DNA of 64,000 nt from contig JAUNHA010000003.1 of NCBI GenBank assembly GCA_030524135.1, positions 24,060 to 88,059 of the forward strand, written 5' to 3'. Source of the stretch: Eubacteriales bacterium. Lineage in GTDB: Bacteria > Bacillota > Clostridia > Lachnospirales > Lachnospiraceae. Shown piece after piece: positions 1 to 6,769 of this stretch. Every line of letters begins with the position of its first letter. The first letter of the stretch is position 1. Made by a program: the position numbers and the translations under genes. The notes beneath the pieces are model-generated. The model was not told the DNA's origin. It worked only from the letters and a program-made list of their open reading frames with translations, and made no database searches.

Positions 1-41
1 TTCTTCGCGGCATCCATCTGTGTCGTCCATGTTTCGTGCAT
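1..41 (-). CDS. Start of an unidentified gene, cut by the window edge
   Basis: Only about 13 codons are inside the window. They begin at an ATG at 39-41, preceded by a good ribosome binding site (GGGAGGAAG, about 6 bases upstream). The gene lies 44 bases downstream of the thiamin fusion gene on the same strand, so it may belong to the riboswitch-controlled operon. The visible N-terminus (MHETWTTQMDAAK) is too short for me to assign a family. Confidence 0.5.
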   Translation of the reverse strand, partial: MHETWTTQMDAAK

Positions 42-85
42 ATCTCTTCCTCCCGTCTTATTCCTCTTCTGTCAATATATGCGCT

Positions 86-2350
86 TTATTTATTCTGCCT
101 GATTCTGCAGGCATGGTTCATCGGTCCCGCTCCCTTTCCGAGATCAAGCCCGTCTCTGAGCGCGTCTGAAAGATATTCCTTTGCCCTTCTTACCGCCTCC
201 TCCAGCGGATATCCCAGGGCGAGCTCCGCGGTGATCGCGCTTGACAGCGTGCATCCGGTTCCGTGCGTGTTCGGATTGTCAATGCGTTCTCCCCGGATCC
301 ACGTAAGCTGTCCCCCGCGGCACAGAAGATCATTTGCGTCATTTACGCAATGTCCTCCCTTTAAAAGTACGCTGCATCTGTATCGTGTGCTGATCGTACG
401 TGCCGCCTCCTCCATATCAGCCGGAGTGCAGATTTTCAGGCCGGTCAGAGCCTCCGCTTCCGGGATATTCGGTGTAACCAGCTCCGCAAGCGGAATCAGC
501 TCATCACAAAGCACCGCTTCCGCATCCGCCTGCATCAGCCGGCACCCGCTGGTCGATATCATGACCGGATCGAGGACGATATGCCGCGCTCCGTAATGCC
601 GCAGCCGTTCTGCCGTCACCCTCATCAGCTCCCCCGAGGGCATCATCCCGATCTTAACCGCATCCGGAGGTATATCCTGAAATATACAGTCAAGCTGTGC
701 ACAGAGAAATTCCTTGGTTACCTCGACCGTATCAAAGACGCCGGTCGTATTCTGCGCCGTCAGTGCGGTGATCGCGGTCATCGCATAGACCCCCAGCGCG
801 GTCATGGTTTTGATATCCGCCTGGATGCCTGCGCCGCCGCTGCAGTCGCTTCCCGCTATGCTAAGTGCCGTTTTCATCTGCTCTCTTCTCCATTCTGACA
901 CAGCCGCTCTCAGTTTTCTGGCGGCATGCGCTTTTTCTTCTGCAGCAAATAGTGCGCTGATCACTGCCGCACCCGCGGCTCCCCTGCCCGAAAGCGCCGC
1001 AATATTTTCTTCATTAATGCCACCGATCGCAACGACAGGTATCTTTACAGCCCTGCATATTTTACTGAGCATGCCTTCCGGAAGCTTTGAAGCATCCGAT
1101 TTGCTGTCCGTGCCAAACACAGCCCCGCAGCCAAGATAATCCGCACCTGCTGCCTCTGCCAGAAGCGCTTCCTCCACCGTATGTACACTCGCGCCGATAA
1201 TGAACTTATCACCAAGATACCGCCGCGCCTCCCGGACGCCCATATCTGATGTACCGACATGCACGCCGTCTGCCCCCGAAAGGCGCGCGATGTCGGCTCT
1301 GTCATTGATGATAAGCGGAACCCCGTACCGGGCGCAGACCTCGTGAAGCCTGCGCGCTTCCTCAAGCATCAACTTATCCGGCAGCTTCTTTTCCCGAAGC
1401 TGAACACAGCTTACACCATTTAAAACGAGCTCCTCCACAACGCTCTCCAGCGTCTCTCCCGGATGCAGCCAGCGCCTGTCCGTCACTGCATAGAGCCGAA
1501 GCTGTTCAGCGCATATCCGCTTTTTTGTTTCTTTTGCCGCTTTTTCCAGCCCTTTTCTGCACAGCAGATCCAGCGCATTAAAAAGCTCCATGCGGAAACG
1601 CCCCATGCCACCGTTTTCACCCGTCCGAAGTCCCGCTTCTTCCGCGGTTCTTTTCCACAGCCTGCCTGCGGCAGCCGCTGCCTCATAGGGAGGAAATCCT
1701 GCTCCGCAGAACAGTGCACAGAGCGCGGAAAGCATACAGCCTCCTCCCGTGACGCGTTTCATACGCGGATCGCCGCCTGAAATCATTTCTGCACAGCTCC
1801 CATCCGAGATCACATCCGTGCTTCCGCTGACAAAGACAGTGCAGGAAAGCTCACGTGCAAGCTCCTTCGCAAGTTCCTTCAGTCCGTCGCCGGAATAAGA
1901 CGCATCGCTCTCCACACCGTAAAATGCCGCCTGTTTGCTGTCATGCCTTCTGTCTGCTTCAGCTGTCTTCGCTTCTCTGTCTTTGCAGATGCTTAACAGC
2001 GTCTCTGCTTCCGCCTGATTGCAGCGGATAATGGAAAATTTGATCTCTTTCAGAAGTTTCCCGACTGCCTCCCGGCGATACCATCCCGCGCCCGCGCCAA
2101 CCGGATCGAGCACGACCGGCTTCTGCAGCACATTGGCTCTGCGCCCGGCAAGAAGGCAGGCCTCCAGCCTTTCGGGATCCGGCACGCCTGTGTTCAGCAG
2201 AAGCGCGCTGCATTTCTCCGTGATTTCTTCCACTTCATCCGCCGCCTGCGCCATGATCGCGCTTCCGCCTGCCGCAAGCAGTATATTTGCCGTATCCTGC
2301 ATCGTCACCGGATTGGTGATGCAGTGTACCTTCACGCTTCCCTCTCTCAT
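86..2350 (-). CDS. thiMED: Trifunctional thiamin salvage enzyme: ThiM-ThiE-ThiD fusion
   Basis: One 754-residue cytoplasmic protein appears to join three enzymes of thiamin synthesis and salvage. Residues about 8-265 resemble hydroxyethylthiazole kinase (ThiM), with the HCITNPVT start motif and a glycine-rich TGGGCMLSA motif carrying the expected Cys at 205. Residues about 284-485 resemble thiamin-phosphate synthase (ThiE), with YAVTDR, QLREK, IINDR and GADYLGCGAVF. Residues about 492-754 resemble HMP-P kinase (ThiD), with SIAGSDCSGGAGIQAD and THGTGCTLSSA. The ThiM part has an extra charged stretch near 121-160. Its ATG overlaps the thiW stop as ATGA, which suggests coupled translation. The order kinase-synthase-kinase would turn salvaged thiazole and HMP into thiamin phosphate. 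Domain families are secure; activity of each domain is inferred. Confidence 0.93.
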   Translation of the reverse strand: MREGSVKVHCITNPVTMQDTANILLAAGGSAIMAQAADEVEEITEKCSALLLNTGVPDPERLEACLLAGRRANVLQKPVVLDPVGAGAGWYRREAVGKLLKEIKFSIIRCNQAEAETLLSICKDREAKTAEADRRHDSKQAAFYGVESDASYSGDGLKELAKELARELSCTVFVSGSTDVISDGSCAEMISGGDPRMKRVTGGGCMLSALCALFCGAGFPPYEAAAAAGRLWKRTAEEAGLRTGENGGMGRFRMELFNALDLLCRKGLEKAAKETKKRICAEQLRLYAVTDRRWLHPGETLESVVEELVLNGVSCVQLREKKLPDKLMLEEARRLHEVCARYGVPLIINDRADIARLSGADGVHVGTSDMGVREARRYLGDKFIIGASVHTVEEALLAEAAGADYLGCGAVFGTDSKSDASKLPEGMLSKICRAVKIPVVAIGGINEENIAALSGRGAAGAAVISALFAAEEKAHAARKLRAAVSEWRREQMKTALSIAGSDCSGGAGIQADIKTMTALGVYAMTAITALTAQNTTGVFDTVEVTKEFLCAQLDCIFQDIPPDAVKIGMMPSGELMRVTAERLRHYGARHIVLDPVMISTSGCRLMQADAEAVLCDELIPLAELVTPNIPEAEALTGLKICTPADMEEAARTISTRYRCSVLLKGGHCVNDANDLLCRGGQLTWIRGERIDNPNTHGTGCTLSSAITAELALGYPLEEAVRRAKEYLSDALRDGLDLGKGAGPMNHACRIRQNK

Positions 2351-2853
2351 ACGCGCAGCCTTCCGAGCACACGGCTCTGTTCAAGGATGCCCAGAACCGC
2401 AAATGCAATCAGGCTTCCCGCCGCCGTCGAGATAAAAAACGGCAGCATATATACGGTGAAGCCTGCCGGCTCAAGTCCCATAAACAGCTTCGCCACAGGA
2501 TAGGCGAAAAACCCGCCCAGCACGCCCGTGCCAAGCGCCTCAGCCGTACAGGCCTGCGCGAGCTTTTTCCATTTTGCATATACAAGACCGCAGCAGAGCG
2601 CTCCGATCATGCTCCCCGGAAAAGCAAGCAGGCTTCCAAGCCCCAGAAGATTGCGCAGAAGGCTTGCGCAGAAGGCGATCCCCACGCCCCAGAACGGCCC
2701 CAGCAGAACTGCTGAGAAAATATTTACCATGTGCTGGACGGGCGCGCATTTACTTCCCAGGACCGGAACACTCAGTGTACTCCCTGCAACCGCCACGGCT
2801 GTCAGAAGCCCTGCTGCCGCCAGCTTTCTAACTCTGTTGTCATCATGCATCAT
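2347..2853 (-). CDS. thiW: ECF transporter substrate-binding subunit ThiW (thiazole uptake)
   Basis: This 168-residue hydrophobic protein has about five membrane segments and the ThiW-type motif APVQHMVNIFSAVLLGP near residues 37-53, followed by a small-residue-rich channel region. ThiW proteins are S components of energy-coupling factor transporters and are predicted to bind the thiazole precursor of thiamin. It is the first gene after a TPP riboswitch and overlaps the fused salvage enzyme by four bases. The shared EcfA1-EcfT-EcfA2 module encoded just upstream could energise it. The start has a clear AGGAGG-like site (GGAGGAAG) before ATG-ATG, so either Met is possible. Substrate is inferred from family and context. 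Confidence 0.9.
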   Translation of the reverse strand: MMHDDNRVRKLAAAGLLTAVAVAGSTLSVPVLGSKCAPVQHMVNIFSAVLLGPFWGVGIAFCASLLRNLLGLGSLLAFPGSMIGALCCGLVYAKWKKLAQACTAEALGTGVLGGFFAYPVAKLFMGLEPAGFTVYMLPFFISTAAGSLIAFAVLGILEQSRVLGRLRV

Positions 2854-2926
2854 TCTCTTCCTCCTTCATAAAAATGATCGGGTCTGCCGACGCAAAGCGC
2901 TTTGCCATATGAAAAGCCTTCTGCAT

Positions 2927-2955
2927 CACAAAAGGAGATACCCGCAGGTATCTCC
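2927..2955 (-). terminator. Terminator of the TPP riboswitch
   Basis: A perfect 9-bp hairpin with a 4-base loop (arms 2934-2942 and 2947-2955) is followed on the minus strand by TTTTGTG. It sits between the TPP aptamer and thiW, so it is the likely expression platform: ligand binding would favour termination and reduce thiW-thiMED expression. Confidence 0.88.
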
Positions 2956-2972
2956 ACTTATTTCTCCGGTAT

Positions 2973-3054
2973 CTTCCCTACGTTGGCATTATCCAAATCA
3001 GGTTATGGGTCGAAACCAGTCAGTTTCCTCTCAGCCGACTTCAGTCAGCTCCCC
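2973..3054 (-). promoter_or_regulatory. TPP riboswitch aptamer (THI element)
   Basis: The minus strand has the conserved THI-box blocks in the right order: GGGGAGC, CTGAGAGG, GACCC, AACCTGAT, and the TGGATAATGCCAACGTAGGGA core at its 3' side (roughly 2975-2994). This is the thiamin pyrophosphate aptamer. It lies between a good promoter (3071-3099) and a terminator hairpin (2934-2955), upstream of thiW. The arrangement predicts premature termination when thiamin pyrophosphate is abundant. Confidence 0.96.
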
Positions 3055-3070
3055 TCTATGTTGTATTTTC

Positions 3071-3099
3071 AGTATAGTTCCGCGCAAAGCGCTTTTCAA
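3071..3099 (-). promoter_or_regulatory. Promoter of the thiW-thiMED riboswitch transcript
   Basis: On the minus strand, TTGAAA (3094-3099) and TATACT (3071-3076) are separated by 17 bases. Transcription would begin near 3064, about 10 bases before the riboswitch. The site lies just after the truA stop codon, so the thiamin operon is separately initiated. Confidence 0.75.
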
Positions 3100-3107
3100 G
3101 TATTTTT

Positions 3108-3929
3108 TTATGAGCATTCCAGCTTCACAAGCGTCAGTCCCTTTGCCTCTGCCGTAGGGCCTGCAAGCTGCCGGTTCCTTCCCTCCAGCATCTCTCTGAC
3201 CTTTGACGGCTCATAGAGACCGCTTCCCACGCCGAGCAGGGTGCCCGCGATGATCCGTACCATATTGTAGAGGAAGCCGCTTCCGCTGATCTTGATCGTG
3301 ATCATCCCGTAATAGCCGCGCTGGTGCTCCTCTTCTGCAGCCTCCGGTTCCGGCATGCCGCCGCATGCAGGTCTTCTGCTGTGTTCCACGAGGATCGTAA
3401 TGTCGTAGATCTCCCGGACAGCCGAACCGCCCTCCTTCAGCACCTGTGATGCCGGATTTGCAAAACTCGTAAAATCGTGTTCTCCGATCAGATACTCCGC
3501 CGCCGCGCGCATATCCCCGAGGCTGAGCGCAAAGTGACAATGATGCGCATAAAGCCGCTGCATGGGATTCTCAATGCGTTCGTTATATACCCGGTACTCA
3601 TAGGTCTTGGTGCTTTTTACTTTCCTCGGATGCCAGTCCGCGGGACATTCGCATGATTTCATGATCCGGATATCCTCCGGCAGCCGCTGGTTGATCGCAA
3701 GCGCAAATTTCTCTCCCGGAATCTGCGACATCGTATCAAATACCGCCACGTTTCCCAGCGCATGTACACCCGCGTCCGTACGGCTCGCTCCGATCAGCTG
3801 TATCGTTTCTCCCGTCAGCGCTGAAACCGCCTCTGTCAGCTTTCCCTCGATCGTGCTGCCGTTCGGCTGCACCTGCCATCCATTATAATTTGTGCCGTCA
3901 TAAGCGACAGTCAGTTTTATTCTTCTCAA
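3108..3929 (-). CDS. truA: tRNA pseudouridine synthase A (TruA)
   Basis: This 273-residue protein should convert uridines 38-40 of tRNA anticodon arms to pseudouridine. The signature SRTDAGVHA carries the catalytic Asp at residue 52. YDGTNYNGWQ at the start and GSGFLYNMVRII near residue 225 are also typical. A linker around residues 185-205 (rich in Pro, Glu, Ala) makes it slightly longer than the usual 245-260 residues. The start codon is TTG, overlapping the TGA of ecfA2 as TTGA, so translation is probably coupled. The placement of truA after the ECF module is common in Firmicutes. Confidence 0.96.
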   Translation of the reverse strand: MRRIKLTVAYDGTNYNGWQVQPNGSTIEGKLTEAVSALTGETIQLIGASRTDAGVHALGNVAVFDTMSQIPGEKFALAINQRLPEDIRIMKSCECPADWHPRKVKSTKTYEYRVYNERIENPMQRLYAHHCHFALSLGDMRAAAEYLIGEHDFTSFANPASQVLKEGGSAVREIYDITILVEHSRRPACGGMPEPEAAEEEHQRGYYGMITIKISGSGFLYNMVRIIAGTLLGVGSGLYEPSKVREMLEGRNRQLAGPTAEAKGLTLVKLECS

Positions 3930-4804
3930 TTTACCTGCTTCTTTCTGCCAGCCTGCTTCTTTTCATACAAAGCAAGAATTGCGTCTTTTGCCTCCGCAAC
4001 TGTTCCGATGCTTGTATCCACATCGGCGCCCTCATCCTTCAGCTCGTGCATCAGATAGGTGATCTGCGGCGCGGAAAGTCCCATCCGTTCAAGCTCTCTG
4101 TAATACTGGAACACACGCTTCGGTCTGTCAAAATAGCACAGATTTCCCTCATTGAGCACGAGCAGCCTGTCTGCGTACTGTGCAATATCCTCCATGCTGT
4201 GCGACACCAGGAGGATCGTCGTATGCTGTTTTTTATGAAGCTCAGAAACCGTCTCAAGAATCTCGTCCCGTCCCTTCGGGTCAAGTCCTGCCGTCGGTTC
4301 GTCAAGGATCAGTACCTGCGGGCGCATCGCGAGCACGCCTGCGATCGCAGCTCTCCGCTTTTGTCCGCCGGAAAGCTCAAACGGACTTCTCTCATAAAAT
4401 TCCTCCGACAGTCCGGAAAGCTTAAGCGCCTCTTTTGCGCGCTCCTCTGCTTCAGCGTCCGTAAGCCCCATATTTTTCGGTCCGTATTTGACGTCCGAAA
4501 GCACGTCAGCCTCAAAAAGCTGGTATTCCGGATACTGGAACACAAGCCCGACCCTGCCTCTCAATGCCCGGAGATCATACCCCTCGGCAAAGATGTCCTC
4601 TCCGTTAAAATAAACCGTCCCGGAGCTCGGACGCATAAGACCATTGAGATGCTGGATCAGCGTGGATTTTCCCGATCCCGTATGTCCGATGAGTCCGATG
4701 AACTCACCGTCTTCTATTTCAAAGCTGATATCCCTGAGCGCGTAGGACTGCATCGCCGTCCCCTGCTGATAGATATGCGTCAGCTTTTCACATCGAATAC
4801 TCAT
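3926..4804 (-). CDS. ecfA2: ECF transporter ATPase EcfA2
   Basis: A 292-residue ABC-type ATPase of the energy-coupling factor module that powers vitamin uptake. Visible motifs are Walker A GHTGSGKST (near 40-48), the FQYPEYQLFE Q-loop region typical of EcfA2, the LSGGQKRR signature, Walker B VLILDEPTAGLD and the switch His in LVSHSMED. It pairs with EcfA1 and binds EcfT in the membrane. Here it follows ecfT by 11 bases and precedes truA, instead of lying next to ecfA1 as usual. The start has a GAGGAA ribosome binding site. Confidence 0.96.
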   Translation of the reverse strand: MSIRCEKLTHIYQQGTAMQSYALRDISFEIEDGEFIGLIGHTGSGKSTLIQHLNGLMRPSSGTVYFNGEDIFAEGYDLRALRGRVGLVFQYPEYQLFEADVLSDVKYGPKNMGLTDAEAEERAKEALKLSGLSEEFYERSPFELSGGQKRRAAIAGVLAMRPQVLILDEPTAGLDPKGRDEILETVSELHKKQHTTILLVSHSMEDIAQYADRLLVLNEGNLCYFDRPKRVFQYYRELERMGLSAPQITYLMHELKDEGADVDTSIGTVAEAKDAILALYEKKQAGRKKQVN

Positions 4805-4815
4805 ATTGTTCCTCT

Positions 4816-5619
4816 TTAAAAAGGCAGAAACCGCGTCGCAAGCATCAGCAGGAAATAGATCAGCATCAGCCAGTACGCGAGCTTATCCCGCTTTTCATAA
4901 TGCAGGGGCTTCATCTTCGTTCTGCCCTCTCCGCCGTGATAGCAGCGCGCTTCCATTGCCATCGCAAGATCGGATGCCCGCCGGAATGCCGAGATAAAAA
5001 GCGGCACAAGGATCGGCACCATCGCCTTTGCGCGTTCAATGATATTCCCGCTCTCAAAATCAGCGCCTCTTGCTGTCTGTGCCTTCATGATCTTGTCCGT
5101 CTCTTCGATCAAAATCGGAATAAAGCGAAGTGCGATCGACATCATCATCGAGATCTCATGGACAGGAATCGAAAAACGCTTCAAAAATCCAAGACCCTTT
5201 TCAAGGCCGTCCGTAAGCTGGTTCGGCGTCGTGGTCAGCGTCATCAGCGAGGAAGCGATCACAAGATACACAAGCCTCACAGCCATGAAAAAAGCCAGCG
5301 ACAGCCCTTCCCAGGTAATCTTCAGAAAGCCGAACGTCACGATCGGCGTACCGTCTGTCAGAAACAGGTTAAAGGAGACGGAAATGATCAGGAGAATCAG
5401 AATCGTCTTAAGGCCCTTGGTGATAAATTTAAACGGAACACGGCTCAGTCTGATCAGTGCAAACAGTACTACGGTCGCGATCGCATAGGCCACGATGCCC
5501 GATGCCGCGAACAGCGAGATCAGGAAAACCATGGTTCCGGCAAGCTTTACGCGCGGATCCAGACGGTGAATCGGCGAATCGACAGGGTAATACTGTCCAA
5601 TGGTAATGTCTCTTATCAT
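4816..5619 (-). CDS. ecfT: ECF transporter membrane scaffold EcfT
   Basis: A 267-residue integral membrane protein that links the two ECF ATPases to interchangeable S components such as ThiW. It has about five membrane segments. It also shows the paired Ala-Arg motifs of the EcfT coupling helices: ARG in AQTARGADFE and ARC in MAMEARCYHGG. The ATG overlaps the ecfA1 stop as ATGA and has a strong GGAGGTGA site inside ecfA1. The gene lies between ecfA1 and ecfA2, an order that differs from the usual ecfA1-ecfA2-ecfT. Confidence 0.95.
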   Translation of the reverse strand: MIRDITIGQYYPVDSPIHRLDPRVKLAGTMVFLISLFAASGIVAYAIATVVLFALIRLSRVPFKFITKGLKTILILLIISVSFNLFLTDGTPIVTFGFLKITWEGLSLAFFMAVRLVYLVIASSLMTLTTTPNQLTDGLEKGLGFLKRFSIPVHEISMMMSIALRFIPILIEETDKIMKAQTARGADFESGNIIERAKAMVPILVPLFISAFRRASDLAMAMEARCYHGGEGRTKMKPLHYEKRDKLAYWLMLIYFLLMLATRFLPF

Positions 5620-6506
5620 TTGCCGTCACCTCCATCCTCTGCGGATGATGTGCCCGAGATCAGCGGCATCAGCTCTTTTACAAGCTCCTCCCTCGTGAGA
5701 ATACCGTCCGGAAGCGGAAGTCCGGCGCATTTCAGCTCATAAGCAAGCTCCGTCACCTGCGGAACGCATAATGACAATGCCTTAAGCTCCTCTACCTGGG
5801 AAAAGATCTCCCGCGGCGTTCCGTCCATGACGACCCTGCCGCCATCCATGACGACAATGCGGTCGGCATCGACAGCCTCTTCCATATAGTGCGTGATGTG
5901 GACAATGGTAATGCCGTCCCGCTCATTTAATTCATGCACGGTACGCATCACGTCTTTTCGGCCGTTGGGATCGAGCATCGCTGTCGGCTCATCGAGGATA
6001 ATGCAAGCCGGCTTCATCGCCATAACGCCCGCAATTGCCACGCGCTGCTTCTGACCGCCGGACAGGCGGTTCGGAGACTTCATCCGGTAAGAAAGCATGC
6101 CGACCGCCGAAAGCGAAGCCTCGACGCGGCGCCAGATCTCCTCCGTAGGCACACCGATATTTTCCGGACCAAATCCCACGTCCTCTTCCACAACATTTGC
6201 GATGATCTGATTGTCCGGGTTCTGAAATACCATTCCCGCCGCCTCTCTGATCTCAAGAAGCTTCGATTCATCCGAGGTCGGCATACCCGCCACGAACACC
6301 TCCCCGTCCTTCGGCAGGTTTAATCCGTTCAGAAGCTTTGCAAACGTGGATTTTCCGGAGCCGTTGTGTCCGAGAATACACACAAAACTGCCCTTTTCGA
6401 TCGTCAGGTTCAGATCGCGGAGGGCATGGCTTACTTCTTCAATATTATCATTTTCATCTCTTCGCACATAGTCGAAAAAGACATGTGCTGCATCTATGAT
6501 CTTCAT
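5616..6506 (-). CDS. ecfA1: ECF transporter ATPase EcfA1
   Basis: A 296-residue ABC ATPase, the partner of EcfA2 in the energy-coupling factor module. It shows Walker A GHNGSGKST, the Q-loop FQNPDNQ characteristic of EcfA1, signature LSGGQKQR, Walker B CIILDEPTAMLD and the switch His in IVHITHYMEEA. The N-terminus MKIIDAAHVFFDY matches the expected family start. No ribosome binding site precedes this ATG, and a strong promoter lies so close that the transcript should start only two or three bases before the start codon. Translation is therefore probably leaderless. It is the first gene of ecfA1-ecfT-ecfA2-truA. Confidence 0.96.
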   Translation of the reverse strand: MKIIDAAHVFFDYVRRDENDNIEEVSHALRDLNLTIEKGSFVCILGHNGSGKSTFAKLLNGLNLPKDGEVFVAGMPTSDESKLLEIREAAGMVFQNPDNQIIANVVEEDVGFGPENIGVPTEEIWRRVEASLSAVGMLSYRMKSPNRLSGGQKQRVAIAGVMAMKPACIILDEPTAMLDPNGRKDVMRTVHELNERDGITIVHITHYMEEAVDADRIVVMDGGRVVMDGTPREIFSQVEELKALSLCVPQVTELAYELKCAGLPLPDGILTREELVKELMPLISGTSSAEDGGDGK

Positions 6507-6515
6507 ATCGGTCTA

Positions 6516-6544
6516 AGTATACAGTTTCGCCCTATAAAAGTCAA
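6516..6544 (-). promoter_or_regulatory. Promoter of ecfA1 operon, very close to the start codon
   Basis: TTGACT (6539-6544) and TATACT (6516-6521) are separated by 17 bases on the minus strand. The predicted first transcribed base is near 6509, while the ecfA1 ATG is at 6504-6506. There is no room for a Shine-Dalgarno site. Confidence 0.75.
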
Positions 6545-6547
6545 AAT

Positions 6548-6608
6548 CATTTTTCGTATCTGCTTTATAGACTGCTGCATTTTTCGTGTCTGCTTTACTT
6601 GACCACTG
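6548..6608. repeat. Two tandem 30-31 bp imperfect repeats
   Basis: Units 6548-6577 and 6578-6608 share CATTTTTCGTNTCTGCTTTA and a closing ACTG; they differ at several positions in between. They lie directly behind the ecfA1 promoter in the divergent intergenic region. Confidence 0.8.
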
Positions 6609-6619
6609 CAACTACTACA

Positions 6620-6715
6620 AAAAAACTGCAGTTCTTCTGAAAAGTCCCTTGAAAAAACTGCAATTTTGCAAAAAAGTCCCTTGAAAAAACTACAATTTTT
6701 GAAAAAAGTCGTTTG
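6620..6715. repeat. Three tandem 32-bp imperfect repeats
   Basis: Units 6620-6651, 6652-6683 and 6684-6715 are each exactly 32 bases. Each begins AAAAAACT(G/A)CA and ends AAAGTC-N2-TTG. Units 1 and 2 are the closest pair. Every junction creates TTGAAAAAA, and the last one supplies the -35 box of the downstream ATPase gene. No unrelated spacers separate the units. Confidence 0.88.
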
Positions 6716-6741
6716 AAAAAATTTTGCACTTCATTTATACT
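6713..6741 (+). promoter_or_regulatory. Promoter of the DUF4143 ATPase gene
   Basis: TTGAAA (6713-6718) and TATACT (6736-6741) are 17 bases apart on the plus strand. The first bases of the -35 box are the end of the third 32-bp repeat. Transcription would begin near 6748, leaving a leader of about 22 bases with a GAGGAGG ribosome binding site at 6754-6760. Confidence 0.75.
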
Positions 6742-6769
6742 TAAATTATCAACGAGGAGGTTTCTGGTT

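Noticed and set aside
3890-4819. A 309-codon plus-strand reading frame opposite ecfA2
   Set aside because: It is an antisense shadow of a gene with full ECF ATPase motifs, and its own translation shows no known domain.
6548-6715. The 32-bp tandem units as a CRISPR array
   Set aside because: The units are contiguous with no unique spacers, are only three in number, and no cas genes are near.
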